Shown: positions 8,057 through 16,752, counted from the stretch's first letter. The stretch: DNA of 64,000 nt from Cryobacterium sp. HLT2-28 (GCF_004402495.1 NZ_SOFH01000011.1:1-64000); one strand, 5' to 3'. The notes: generated by a model from the letters alone, not told the origin. Numbers and translations are program-made.

Positions 8057-9073
8057 ATGGCACTGATCGACAACGCGATCTACGTGAACGGCCGCCGGGC
8101 CGCGACCCCGAAGACGCTGGACGAGACCTACGAGGTCATGAAGGCGAACAACGGCTTCGCCTGGATCGGCATGTACCGGCCCTCGGAGCGGGAAGTACGC
8201 TCCGTCGCCGCAGAGTTCAGCCTGCACCACCTGGCCGTCGAAGACGCCCTCAAGGGGCACCAGCGCGCCAAGCTCGAGCGCTTCGACGACATCCTGTTCG
8301 TGGTGCTGCGCCCGGCCCGCTACATCGACGACGAGGAACGGGTCGAATTCGGCGAACTGCACGTGTTCGTCGGACCGGACTTCGTCGTCACGATCCGTCA
8401 CGCCGAATCCCCGAACCTGGCCAGGGTGCGCGAACGGATGGAGTCGACCCCCGAACTGCTGGCGTTCGGCCCTGAGGCGGTGCTCTACGCCATCCTCGAC
8501 CAGATCGTCGACGAGTACGGTCCCGTCGTCGCAGGCCTCGAAAACGACATCGACGAGATCGAGGACCAGCTCTTCGACGGGGACCAGGAGGTCTCCCGGC
8601 GCATCTACGCGCTCTCCCGCGAGGTGATCGAGTTCCAGCGGGCCACCCAGCCGCTGGTCGGCATGCTCGAGGCACTCCAGCGCGGCTTCGACAAGTACAG
8701 CGTCGACGTCGAACTGCACCATCATCTCCGGGACGTGCTCGACCACACCCTGCGCGTCGCCGAGCGCGGCGACGCGTTCCGGCAGCTCCTCGACAACGCC
8801 CTGATCGTGCACAGCACCCTCGTCACCCAGCGTCAGAACGACGAGACCCGGCGACTGTCCGAGACAAGCCTGGCCCAGAGCGAGGAGGTCAAGAAGATCT
8901 CCAGCTGGGCGGCCATCCTCTTTGCGCCCACCCTCGTCGGCACGATCTACGGCATGAACTTCACCCATATGCCCGAGCTGAAATGGGTCTTCGGTTACCC
9001 GTTCGCGCTCGGGCTGATGGTGGCGATGGGGTTCGGCCTTTACTGGGTGTTCAAGAAGAACAACTGGCTGTAA
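8057..9073 (+). CDS. corA: CorA-type magnesium/cobalt transporter
   Basis: The 338-residue protein has the CorA layout: a soluble alpha/beta N-terminal domain, a long stalk helix, and two C-terminal membrane helices joined by the selectivity loop that starts with YGMNFTHMPEL, the invariant GMN motif. The charged KKNN tail is also typical. It would form a homopentameric inner-membrane Mg2+ channel. The ATG at 8057 is preceded by GAGGAG at good distance. It stands alone between the convergent transferase side and adenosine deaminase. Confidence 0.93.
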   Translation: MALIDNAIYVNGRRAATPKTLDETYEVMKANNGFAWIGMYRPSEREVRSVAAEFSLHHLAVEDALKGHQRAKLERFDDILFVVLRPARYIDDEERVEFGELHVFVGPDFVVTIRHAESPNLARVRERMESTPELLAFGPEAVLYAILDQIVDEYGPVVAGLENDIDEIEDQLFDGDQEVSRRIYALSREVIEFQRATQPLVGMLEALQRGFDKYSVDVELHHHLRDVLDHTLRVAERGDAFRQLLDNALIVHSTLVTQRQNDETRRLSETSLAQSEEVKKISSWAAILFAPTLVGTIYGMNFTHMPELKWVFGYPFALGLMVAMGFGLYWVFKKNNWL

Positions 9074-9088
9074 GCGAACGGGCGTGGA

Positions 9089-9124
9089 CTGCGCCTGCGC
9101 CTGCGCCTGCGCCTACGCCTGCGC
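9089..9124. repeat. Hexanucleotide repeat containing the add stop codon
   Basis: Six CTGCGC units, one of them CTACGC (9113-9118), run between the convergent corA and add genes. On the minus strand the variant unit supplies the TAG that ends adenosine deaminase. Confidence 0.85.
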
Positions 9125-10105
9125 CGCTCGCCAGGCGTCGACCTCGGCGCCCAGCGCCGCCTTCCCGGCGGCGTCCAGGAACGACGCCTCGATCCCGTTC
9201 CGGGCGAGCAGGGCCAGCCGGTCGGGGCCGAGTCCGAACTCGCGGTCGAGCGCGGCCAGGTTGTCGTCGATGTAGCCGCCGAAGTAGGCAGGGTCGTCTG
9301 AGTTGATGCAGGCGAGCAGCCCGCGGTCGAGCATCCGCACGATCGGGTGGTCGGCGAGGGTGTCGATCACCCGCAGGCGCACGTTGGAGAACGGGCAGAC
9401 GGTCAGCGGAATCCGCTCCCGCACCAGCCGTTCCAGGAGCGTCTCGTCCTCCAGGCTGCGGATGCCGTGGTCGACCCGTTCCACGCCGAGCAGGTCGAGG
9501 GCCTGCCAGACGTACGCGGGCGGGCCCTCCTCGCCGGCGTGCGCCACGAGGTGCAGCCCGTTCGCCCGGGCGAGTTCGAACACCTCGGTGAAAAGCTCGG
9601 GCGGGTAGCCGACCTCGGCGGAGTCGAGTCCGATCCCGTCGATCCGGAAGTCGCCGGCCAGGATCTCCCCGAGCATGGCCAGCGCTTCGGCGGCCGGCCG
9701 GTCCCGCAGGAAGGTCACGATCAGCTTCGTGCTGATGCCCCAGTCCGCCTCCGATGTGTCGAGGGCCTCGCGCACCCCGCCGAGGGCGGTGAGCAGCGGG
9801 ATGCCCCGGCTGGTGTGGGCCTGCGGGTCGAAGAAGATCTCCGCATGGCGCACCCCGGCCGTGCGCGCCCGCTCGAGGTAGGCGCGGGTCAGGTCACCGA
9901 AGTCGACCCGCTCACGCAGCACGTCGAGGTTGCGGTAGTACAGGTTCAGGAAGGACTGCAGATCGTCGAACTCGTACTGCGCTCGCAGTTCGGGCAGGGA
10001 CGCCCAGGGCAGGGTGACGCCGTTGCGTGCGGCCAGGTCGAAAATAAGCTCGGGTTCGAGGGTGCCCTCGATGTGCAGGTGGAGTTCGACCAGGGGGATT
10101 TTCAT
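9113..10105 (-). CDS. add: Adenosine deaminase
   Basis: The 330-residue protein converts adenosine to inosine in purine salvage. It shows the amidohydrolase-fold metal and catalytic motifs of the family: ELHLHIEGTL at the N terminus (first zinc His pair), VAHAGEEG with His and catalytic Glu, RVDHGI, CPFSNVRL, and NSDDPAYFGG near the C terminus. ATG at 10105 gives the canonical MKIPLVELHLH start; a GAGAAT box 7 nt upstream fits a leaderless mRNA, and the longer frame upstream has no support. The stop TAG lies inside a hexanucleotide repeat, so the C terminus is evolutionarily unstable. Confidence 0.93.
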   Translation of the reverse strand: MKIPLVELHLHIEGTLEPELIFDLAARNGVTLPWASLPELRAQYEFDDLQSFLNLYYRNLDVLRERVDFGDLTRAYLERARTAGVRHAEIFFDPQAHTSRGIPLLTALGGVREALDTSEADWGISTKLIVTFLRDRPAAEALAMLGEILAGDFRIDGIGLDSAEVGYPPELFTEVFELARANGLHLVAHAGEEGPPAYVWQALDLLGVERVDHGIRSLEDETLLERLVRERIPLTVCPFSNVRLRVIDTLADHPIVRMLDRGLLACINSDDPAYFGGYIDDNLAALDREFGLGPDRLALLARNGIEASFLDAAGKAALGAEVDAWRAAQA

Positions 10106-10232
10106 TGCCCCATTCTCGCAAGCGGATGAGCCGGCTGCCGCCCACCCGCCGCCAGGGGCATTCCCGGGCCGATTTTTGCGCGGAATCCGGCGAAACCCGG
10201 GCCGCCTCACCGGGAAACGGGCGAGTCTGACT

Positions 10233-10238
10233 TAGGGT
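10233..10238 (+). promoter_or_regulatory. -10 box of leaderless promoter for the helicase-like gene
   Basis: TAGGGT ends 7 nt before GTG 10245 and decides that start; no other in-frame start nearby has support. Confidence 0.5.
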
Positions 10239-10244
10239 GTCGAT

Positions 10245-13200
10245 GTGTGGCGACCCGATAGAAAAGTAGATGATGACGGCATCCTGTCGGAAATTCAGGA
10301 TGCTTCCCCCGCCGACCCGCACAATCTTGCCTCGGCGCATGCGGTCAGCCTCGGCGACCCGGCCCTCTCGGTGGGCAACGTGGCGGACCCGGCCTGGCAG
10401 CGCTGGCGTGACGAACTCGCCGACGTCGGCGGCCGTTCGCCGCTGCTGCACTTCAGCGACGGGCCCCGCACCCGGATCGAGCTCAGCGCCACCCACCCGG
10501 GTGGTCTCCCGCAGTTCATCACCGGCAAGACCACCCTGCTCTCCAACCTGATCCGCGACGAACTCGCGCTGCGCAACGCGCGACTCGCGGCCGGGGAGAT
10601 CACCCAGAAGGGGATCGAGCTGCGCTCGATGCGCGGCATCGAGTCGGTCCACCTCGCGATCGGCCTGGCCGAATGGCGCCACGGCGATGTCGACTACACC
10701 GCCCCCGTCCTGCTGCGTCCGCTCGCAATCCGCCGCTACGGCCGCGACTTCGAGCTCAAGCTCAAGGGGGCGCCGTTCCTCAACCCCGAGCTGGCCCGCG
10801 CCCTGGCCGACCAGTTCCAGATCACCCTCGATGCTGACGCGTTCGTCGCGCTCGCGGTCACCAACGGCGCCTTCAAACCGCAACCCGTGATCGACCGACT
10901 GCGCGGACTCACCTCCCACCTGCCCTGGTTCAACGTGGTCCCGCGCCTCGTTGCCTCGTCGTTCGCCGACGTCGGGCGCGCGCTGGCCGCCGACGCGGCC
11001 CGGCTGGAGCATCCGCTGCTCGACGCCGTCGCCGGCAACCAGAACGCGCGGCGCGCCATCGAGACCGCCTACAACCCGGTTGTGCCGATCGGCCAGGATG
11101 CCCGCCCGCCGGCCACCGACACGCTCCTCCTCGACGCGGACTCCGAGCAGGAGAACGTCGTCGCCCAGATCGCGGCCGGCAACTCCCTGGTCGTGAAGAC
11201 CCTGCCGGGCACCGGCGGCACGCAGACCATCGTCAACGCGATCGGCTCGCTCATCTCCCAGCACAAGCGCGTGCTCGTGGTCAGCGCCAGGCGGTCCAGC
11301 CTCGACGGCATCGCCCACCGCCTGGTGCAGGTGGGGCTGCCCGGCGTCGCCGTCACCCCGCGCACCCTGCGCCGTGACCTGATCCAGTCGATCACCCGCA
11401 ACGAGAAGGCCACCCAGCCGATGGTCGGCGACGTGGACGACGCCCTGGTGCGCCTGCGCAAGGTGCTGCTCGACTACCGCTCGGCCCTCACCCGCCGGGA
11501 CAGCGCCCTCGGCGTCTCGGTGCTCGACACCCTCGGCGAGCTCGCGCGTCTCGCCCAGCTTCCCTCGCCCCCCTCGACGACCGCCCGGCTTGACCGGCGC
11601 GCCCTCGAACGCCTGGCCCAGGGTCGCGCGGCCGCCGCCGCGACGTTGATCAAGGCCGCCGCACTCGGAGAGTTCCGGTACGGGCCCGGCGATTCGCCCT
11701 GGTACGGCGCCTCGTTCACCTCGACCGCGGACGCGTCCGCGGCGCATCAGCTGGCCAAACGGGTCAATCAGGTCGAGCTGCCGCGCCTGCTCGAGCGCGC
11801 GGCCGGACTCGTCGGCCAGACCCGGCTGCGTCCGTTCGAGACGATCGCCGAACTCGGGATCTACCTGCGGCTGCTCCTGGACATCCGGGAGACCCTCGAC
11901 AAGTTCCAGCCTGCCGTTTTCGACCGGCCGCTGACCGAGCTGATCGCCGCGACCGGGTCACGTCGGGAGTCCGCGGAGATGCCCTCGGCGAGCCGCCGCC
12001 GGCTGCGCCGGCTCGCCGAGGAGTACCTGCGCCCCGGCGTGCACGTCAGCGATATGAACGAGAGCCTGCGGCGCATCCAGCAGCAGCGCACCCTGTGGCA
12101 GCGCTACGTCGTCGCCGGGGTCACACCCGAGGTGCCGGTCGGGATCTCGGATGTCCACGTCGCCTTCCAGCGCGTGTCCGAGGATCTGGCGAGCCTCGAC
12201 ATCCCGCTCGGCACCGCCGGCACCACCCGCCAGCTGTCCGCCCGGCCGATCAAGGAACTCATCTACACGATCTCCGGGCTCGCCGCCGAGAGCGAGGTGC
12301 TCGCCAACCTGCACGAACGCACCGCGCTGCTCGCGACCCTGCGCGAACACAACCTCGACCCCCTGATGACCGACCTGGCCCAGCGCCACGTCTCCGAGAA
12401 GGACGTCGCCGGCGAACTCGAGCTCGCCTGGTGGCAGTCCGTGCTCGAGACCATGCTCAGCGGCGACAAGGCCCTCCTGAACGCGAACACCCAGGTGCTC
12501 GACCGTCTCGAGGCCGACTTCAAGCTCGTCGACGAGGCGCACGCCTCCACCACCGGCCAGTTGCTGGCCTGGCTGCTCGCCGAGACCTGGAAGATCGGCG
12601 TCGTCGACTGGCCCGAGGAAGCCGACAACCTCCGCCGTCTGCTCCGCGCCGACCGGGCGACGCCCAACCGGCTGCACAAGGCGGCGCCGCACCTGGGCCG
12701 CGTCCTCGCGCCGGTCTGGCTCGCCTCGCCGTACGAGGTGGCCGGCCTTGACGATGTGATGGGCTTCGACACCGTGCTGCTCGTGGACGCGGGGGCGACC
12801 ACCTTCGCCGAGAACGTCGGCGCCATCCGCCGCGGCAAGCAGATCGTGGCCTTCGGTGACCCGGTGACCCAGACCCCGTCCGCGTTCGAGACCGGGATCA
12901 GCGAGTCAGGCGACGACAGGTCCGGCCAGGACACCAACGTCGACGCCCTCCACGCCGACTCCGCCCTCGCCCGCCTCGGCGAACTGCTCCCCACCCTCAC
13001 GCTCACCCGCAGTTACCGGGCCGGCGGCGAGGACCTCGCCGAGCTGGTCAACCACCGCTTCTACGGCGGCCGGATCGACTCCCTGCCCTGGGCCGGCAGC
13101 TTCCTCGGCCACGGCAGCCTCACCCTCAACTACGTCGCGGGCGGGCACGGCATGCCGGACGCCGACAGTGGGGCCGTCGAGAGCGTCGACGCCGAGGTGG

Positions 13201-13973
13201 CCAAGGTCGTCGAACTCGTCATGGACCACGCCGTCAAACGCCCGCGGGAATCGCTCATGGTCATCACGGCCAGCGCCCGCCACTCGGTGCGGGTGCACCA
13301 GGCGGTGCTCTCCGCATTCTCCAAGCGCACCGACCTGTCCGACTTCATCCTGAAAGACCGGGCCGAGCCGTTCACCGTGCTCACCCTCGAACAGGCCGTG
13401 GCGCAGAGCCGCGACCGGGTCATCTTCTCCATCGGCTACGGCCGCACCCCACACGGGCGCCTGCTCACCAACTTCGGTTCGCTCGGTGAACCGGGCGGCG
13501 AGCGGCTGCTCGCGATCGGGATGACCAGGGCGAGGCGGGCGATGGACATCGTCTCCTGCTTCCGTCCGGCCGACATCGACGAGGACCGCCAACGCCACGG
13601 CATCCTCGCCCTCTCCCAGGTGCTCAGCGAAACGGAGGCACGCCGCAATGAGGCGCAGGTGCCCGACGCGAGCGAGGCCATGCTCGTCGACCTCGCCCGC
13701 CGGCTCGAACGCCTCGGCCTGACCGTCTCGCTCGGCCATCGCGGCAAGCTGGCCCTGGCCGGATCCCACGCCGGCCGCGCCGTCGTCGTCGAGACAGATG
13801 CCGTGGTCAGCCGGTCGAGCCTCCGCGAGTCGCTGAGGCTCCGGCCCGAGGTGCTGCGGCGCCTGGGCTGGCACTACCTGCGCGTGCACAGCTTCGAACT
13901 GTTCAGCAACCCCGACGCGGTCGCCGCTCGGGTGGCCGCCCTGGCCGGGGTCAAGCGATCCCCGATCGAATGA
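10245..13973 (+). CDS. Degenerate superfamily 1 helicase-like protein with C-terminal nuclease-like region
   Basis: The 1242-residue protein follows the order of DNA2/NAM7-like SF1 helicases, yet key residues are changed. The Walker A site reads LPGTGGTQT, with Gly325 where the nucleotide-binding Lys belongs. The Walker B/DExx site reads LLVDAGA, with Asp848 followed by Ala instead of the catalytic Glu. Motif III (GDPVTQTPS), the RSYRAGGEDLAELVNHRFY segment and motif VI (GMTRARRAMDIVS) are still recognisable. The last 90 residues (VVVETDAV ... LGWHYLRVHSFELF) resemble the Vsr/DUF559-type region often fused to such helicases. The frame is intact, so this looks like a maintained pseudo-enzyme rather than a decaying gene. 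The downstream small gene overlaps by 4 bp. Confidence 0.8.
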   Translation: MWRPDRKVDDDGILSEIQDASPADPHNLASAHAVSLGDPALSVGNVADPAWQRWRDELADVGGRSPLLHFSDGPRTRIELSATHPGGLPQFITGKTTLLSNLIRDELALRNARLAAGEITQKGIELRSMRGIESVHLAIGLAEWRHGDVDYTAPVLLRPLAIRRYGRDFELKLKGAPFLNPELARALADQFQITLDADAFVALAVTNGAFKPQPVIDRLRGLTSHLPWFNVVPRLVASSFADVGRALAADAARLEHPLLDAVAGNQNARRAIETAYNPVVPIGQDARPPATDTLLLDADSEQENVVAQIAAGNSLVVKTLPGTGGTQTIVNAIGSLISQHKRVLVVSARRSSLDGIAHRLVQVGLPGVAVTPRTLRRDLIQSITRNEKATQPMVGDVDDALVRLRKVLLDYRSALTRRDSALGVSVLDTLGELARLAQLPSPPSTTARLDRRALERLAQGRAAAAATLIKAAALGEFRYGPGDSPWYGASFTSTADASAAHQLAKRVNQVELPRLLERAAGLVGQTRLRPFETIAELGIYLRLLLDIRETLDKFQPAVFDRPLTELIAATGSRRESAEMPSASRRRLRRLAEEYLRPGVHVSDMNESLRRIQQQRTLWQRYVVAGVTPEVPVGISDVHVAFQRVSEDLASLDIPLGTAGTTRQLSARPIKELIYTISGLAAESEVLANLHERTALLATLREHNLDPLMTDLAQRHVSEKDVAGELELAWWQSVLETMLSGDKALLNANTQVLDRLEADFKLVDEAHASTTGQLLAWLLAETWKIGVVDWPEEADNLRRLLRADRATPNRLHKAAPHLGRVLAPVWLASPYEVAGLDDVMGFDTVLLVDAGATTFAENVGAIRRGKQIVAFGDPVTQTPSAFETGISESGDDRSGQDTNVDALHADSALARLGELLPTLTLTRSYRAGGEDLAELVNHRFYGGRIDSLPWAGSFLGHGSLTLNYVAGGHGMPDADSGAVESVDAEVAKVVELVMDHAVKRPRESLMVITASARHSVRVHQAVLSAFSKRTDLSDFILKDRAEPFTVLTLEQAVAQSRDRVIFSIGYGRTPHGRLLTNFGSLGEPGGERLLAIGMTRARRAMDIVSCFRPADIDEDRQRHGILALSQVLSETEARRNEAQVPDASEAMLVDLARRLERLGLTVSLGHRGKLALAGSHAGRAVVVETDAVVSRSSLRESLRLRPEVLRRLGWHYLRVHSFELFSNPDAVAARVAALAGVKRSPIE

Positions 13974-14203
13974 GCGGGGATGCCCCCGCCGGTTCGGACT
14001 CAGGCAAGCCGAGGCAGGCGGTCGTCAAAGGGCCGGGGCGGTCACGCCGCGCGAAGCTGACGCCCGCGCCGGACACCGACCCCGACCCGCATCCGCCGGT
14101 GCTCCGCGAAGAGGGCGGTGTCGCACCGGCGAGCGGGGACGCCAGGGCGGCCCGCAGCGAGAACGATGCCCGGCTCCGTCAGGACCGTCCGCCGCACTGG
14201 TAG
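13970..14203 (+). CDS. Small hydrophilic hypothetical protein, translationally coupled
   Basis: The 77-residue product begins with an ATG that overlaps the stop of the helicase-like gene (ATGA), so its translation is probably coupled to that gene. It is rich in Pro, Asp and Arg and predicted disordered, but ends in a compact charged tail, SENDARLRQDRPPHW. I recall similar tails in short actinobacterial proteins but cannot name the family. No membrane segment, signal or catalytic motif is visible. A role as accessory to the helicase-like protein is inferred only from the overlap. Confidence 0.6.
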   Translation: MSGDAPAGSDSGKPRQAVVKGPGRSRRAKLTPAPDTDPDPHPPVLREEGGVAPASGDARAARSENDARLRQDRPPHW

Positions 14204-14295
14204 AGCCCCGGAGCATCCGCGCCCGGGTCGGCAGGACGCGACGGCCCGGGCGGCCGCGGCGGTAGCCGGGTGCGGAACCGGGCGCGGCGACAGGA

Positions 14296-14328
14296 TCGGC
14301 GTCGACGCGGTTCGGCCGCGCCGACGCC
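14296..14328. terminator. Hairpin between convergent genes
   Basis: CGGCGTCG and CGCGG pair with CCGCG and CGACGCCG around a TTCGG loop, with a single A/C mismatch. It lies between the 77-residue gene and mscL, which converge, and could stop transcription from either side; T-runs are short. Confidence 0.5.
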
Positions 14329-14334
14329 GTTCGG

Positions 14335-14754
14335 CTACGGTGCCTTGGGTGCTTCGGTGGCGAGCAGATCGCGGATCTCCGCGAGCAGGTCGAGCTCGGT
14401 GAGCGGAGCCGCCGTCGCGGCGCCGGCGGGGGCCAGGGCGGCGCGACGGCGCTCCTGGGCTTCCTTCATGCGGTTGATCGGCAGCACGAAGACGAAGTAC
14501 ACCACGGCGGCGATCAACAGGAAGTTGATGATGGCCGAGAGCACCAGGCCGAAGGCCAGGTTTCCGCCACCCGGCAGGCCGACCAGGAGCGCGGTCTTCA
14601 GGCTGTCCGCGTTGAAGATGGCACCGATCAGCGGGGTGAAGAGTCCCTCCACGATGGCGGTCACGACCGCGGTGAACGCCGCGCCGATGACGACGGCGAC
14701 TGCCAGGTCGATGACGTTGCCGCGCATGACGAATTCTTTGAAACCGTTGATCAT
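14335..14754 (-). CDS. mscL: Large-conductance mechanosensitive channel
   Basis: The 139-residue protein matches MscL throughout: the short N-terminal amphipathic helix MINGFKEFVMRGNVIDLAVAV continuing into TM1, a periplasmic loop with GLPGGGNLAFG, TM2 (IINFLLIAAVVYFVFVLPINRM) and a cytoplasmic helix ending LLAEIRDLLA. It forms a pentameric emergency valve that opens on hypo-osmotic shock. It follows the FmdB-like gene by 12 bp and belongs to a minus-strand operon with it and the 5-FCL gene. Confidence 0.95.
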   Translation of the reverse strand: MINGFKEFVMRGNVIDLAVAVVIGAAFTAVVTAIVEGLFTPLIGAIFNADSLKTALLVGLPGGGNLAFGLVLSAIINFLLIAAVVYFVFVLPINRMKEAQERRRAALAPAGAATAAPLTELDLLAEIRDLLATEAPKAP

Positions 14755-14766
14755 GGTCGAAGCTCC

Positions 14767-15093
14767 TCAGTTGGCGGCCGGAGTCGGCGCGCTCTTGATG
14801 GTGGTGGGTGAGGCAGCGGCCGGGGACTTCGTCTCCGCTTTCGCGGGCGCGGTTTGGCTTTTCTCGGTTGGGGTGGAGGACGGTTTCGCCTTGGCCTGCT
14901 GAGCCGACTTCGCGTCGGACCGGGCGTCGTTCTGGTAGAAGCCGGACCCCGTGAAGCTCACGCCGATCGATGAGAACACCTTGCGGAGCTTACCGCCGCA
15001 GCTGGGGCACTCGGTCAACGTGTCATCGGTGAAGGCCTGCTGGATATCGAAGGCGGTGTCGCACTCGGTGCAACGGTAGGAATAGGTAGGCAC
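14767..15093 (-). CDS. FmdB-type zinc-ribbon protein
   Basis: The 108-residue product starts MPTYSYRCTECDTAF and carries two CxxC pairs (Cys8/Cys11 and Cys29/Cys32) that form the FmdB/putative regulatory zinc ribbon. The remaining 60 residues are a low-complexity Ala/Pro/Lys/Thr tail, probably disordered. The family is named after a formamidase regulator but its general function is unsettled. It lies between the 5-FCL gene (70 bp upstream) and mscL (12 bp downstream), an order I associate with actinobacteria. Confidence 0.85.
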   Translation of the reverse strand: MPTYSYRCTECDTAFDIQQAFTDDTLTECPSCGGKLRKVFSSIGVSFTGSGFYQNDARSDAKSAQQAKAKPSSTPTEKSQTAPAKAETKSPAAASPTTIKSAPTPAAN

Positions 15094-15163
15094 TGGAACT
15101 CCGGCTGTGGGACCCGTGCCGCATGCGGAACGTGGGTCTCCGATTGTGAGAATGGTTCGGGGG

Positions 15164-15742
15164 TTAGAAAGCGATGATTCGGGTGGGGGTGACCAGGCCG
15201 TCGACGGGCTGGTCGTGTACTTCGCGGGGCACCTCGTCGAGGTACTCGCCGTCGAAGACGACGGCGTAGACCGGGGGGCACTTCTCCATCGACCCGAGGG
15301 TCTTGTCGTAGTAGCCGCGGCCCCAGCCCATCCGCAGGCCGCTGCGGTCGACAGCCGCCGCCGGCACGATGATTAGGTCGACGTCGTTGATCGCGATCGG
15401 ACCCAGTAACTCGCCGGCCGGCTCCGGAACGCCGGCGAGACCCTCGACCTCGGTTTGGTCCTCCCCGACGGTCCAGTCGAGCAGTCCGTCGTCACGGGAG
15501 ACGGGGAACAGCACCTTGATGCCCTGGGCCTCGGCCCAGTTCACGAACGGGCGGGTGTTCGGCTCGTTGCGGGCGGACAAGTAGCAGGAAATGGACCGGG
15601 CGGAGAGGTCCAGGACGGTGTTCTGGAGGTTCTCGGTGAACCCGGCGGTGGCGGCATCCCGTTCCGCAGACGTCATGTTCTGGCGGCGCTCCCGCAACTC
15701 GGCGCGGAGCGCCCGCTTTCGGTGAGCGATGTCGGAGTCCAT
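15164..15742 (-). CDS. 5-formyltetrahydrofolate cyclo-ligase
   Basis: The 192-residue protein carries the family nucleotide/folate signature near the C terminus, GLRMGWGRGYYDKTL, and an N-terminal KRALRAELRERRQ basic helix. It makes 5,10-methenyl-THF from 5-formyl-THF with ATP, returning stored folate to one-carbon metabolism. The ATG at 15742 gives the usual start MDSDIAHRK and has a TAGGAT box 8 nt upstream; longer frames would run through galU. It diverges from galU with only 34 bp between start codons. Confidence 0.92.
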   Translation of the reverse strand: MDSDIAHRKRALRAELRERRQNMTSAERDAATAGFTENLQNTVLDLSARSISCYLSARNEPNTRPFVNWAEAQGIKVLFPVSRDDGLLDWTVGEDQTEVEGLAGVPEPAGELLGPIAINDVDLIIVPAAAVDRSGLRMGWGRGYYDKTLGSMEKCPPVYAVVFDGEYLDEVPREVHDQPVDGLVTPTRIIAF

Positions 15743-15749
15743 ACAAGTC

Positions 15750-15755
15750 ATCCTA
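15750..15755 (-). promoter_or_regulatory. -10 box of leaderless promoter for 5-FCL
   Basis: TAGGAT on the minus strand, 8 nt before ATG 15742. It is only 8 bp from the opposing galU box at 15764-15769. Confidence 0.5.
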
Positions 15756-15763
15756 GATGCCGA

Positions 15764-15769
15764 TAGCGT
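15764..15769 (+). promoter_or_regulatory. -10 box of leaderless promoter for galU
   Basis: TAGCGT ends 8 nt before ATG 15777. Its -35 region would fall on the first codons of the divergent 5-FCL gene. Confidence 0.5.
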
Positions 15770-15776
15770 TAGGGGC

Positions 15777-16670
15777 ATGGGTACTCGAATCACTAAAGCT
15801 GTCATTCCCGCCGCGGGCCTGGGCACCCGGTTCCTGCCTGCCACCAAGGCGATGCCCAAGGAGATGCTCCCCGTGGTCGACAAGCCGGCGATCCAGTACG
15901 TCGTCGAGGAATCGGTGGCCGCGGGCCTCCACGATGTGCTGATGATCACCGGGCGCAACAAGAACGCCCTCGAAAACCACTTCGACCGGATGACCGAACT
16001 CGAGGCGATCCTGGAGAAGAAGGGCGACCAGAGCCGCCTTGAGAAAGTCAACCACGCCACCAAGCTCGCCGACATCCACTATGTGCGCCAGGGTGACCCG
16101 CTGGGCCTTGGCCATGCGGTGCTCCGGGCGAAGATGCACGTCGGCGACCAGCCGTTCGCGGTGCTGCTCGGTGACGACATCATCGACGCCCGCGACCCGC
16201 TGCTGGCGAAGATGCTCACCGAGCAGGGCAACCGCAATGCGAGCATCGTCGCGCTGATGGAGGTGGACCCGTCGCAGATCCACCTCTACGGTGCGGCCGC
16301 GGTCGAGCCGACCGACGACCCCGACGTGGTGCGAGTGACCGGCCTGGTCGAGAAGCCCAGCGCGGCGGATGCCCCGTCGAACCTGGCCATCATCGGCCGG
16401 TACGTGCTCCGCCCCGAGGTGTTCGACGTGCTCGAGCACACCCAGCCGGGCAAGGGCAACGAGATCCAGCTCACCGACGCCCTGCAGGAGATGGCCGCCA
16501 CCCCCGAGACCACGGGCGGCGTCTACGGCGTCATCTTCCGGGGCCGCCGGTACGACACCGGCGACCGCCTCGACTACATCAAGGCCATCGTGCAGCTCGC
16601 CGTGGACCGCGACGATCTCGGCCCCGACCTTCGCCCCTGGTTGCACGACTTCGTGGCCACCCTCGACTGA
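15777..16670 (+). CDS. galU: UTP-glucose-1-phosphate uridylyltransferase
   Basis: The 297-residue enzyme makes UDP-glucose for cell-envelope glycans. It shows the nucleotidyltransferase signature AAGLGTRFLPATKAMPKEMLP, the VDKPAIQYVVEE segment, LGDDIIDA for metal binding, and VEKPSAADAPSNLAIIGRYV, all standard for GalU. The chosen ATG gives the family N terminus MGTRITKAVIPAAG. It is followed 82 bp later by a GNAT gene. In related genomes moeA usually lies in this gap; it is absent here. Confidence 0.95.
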   Translation: MGTRITKAVIPAAGLGTRFLPATKAMPKEMLPVVDKPAIQYVVEESVAAGLHDVLMITGRNKNALENHFDRMTELEAILEKKGDQSRLEKVNHATKLADIHYVRQGDPLGLGHAVLRAKMHVGDQPFAVLLGDDIIDARDPLLAKMLTEQGNRNASIVALMEVDPSQIHLYGAAAVEPTDDPDVVRVTGLVEKPSAADAPSNLAIIGRYVLRPEVFDVLEHTQPGKGNEIQLTDALQEMAATPETTGGVYGVIFRGRRYDTGDRLDYIKAIVQLAVDRDDLGPDLRPWLHDFVATLD

Positions 16671-16716
16671 GCCGCGAGAACGGAGGCGCGGCGGCCCCGG
16701 CGGGTCGGCTACATTT

Positions 16717-16731
16717 GTGACACACCATCGG
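16717..16731. promoter_or_regulatory. GTGACACACC motif upstream of the GNAT gene
   Basis: GTGACACACCATCGG recurs at 17428-17442 with one change, in both cases 36-57 bp before the next start codon. It contains GACAC, the core bound by the actinobacterial regulator WhiA. A TACATT at 16710-16715 could be the -10 of this promoter. Confidence 0.35.
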
Positions 16732-16752
16732 GCATGAGGAGACGGACAGGCA

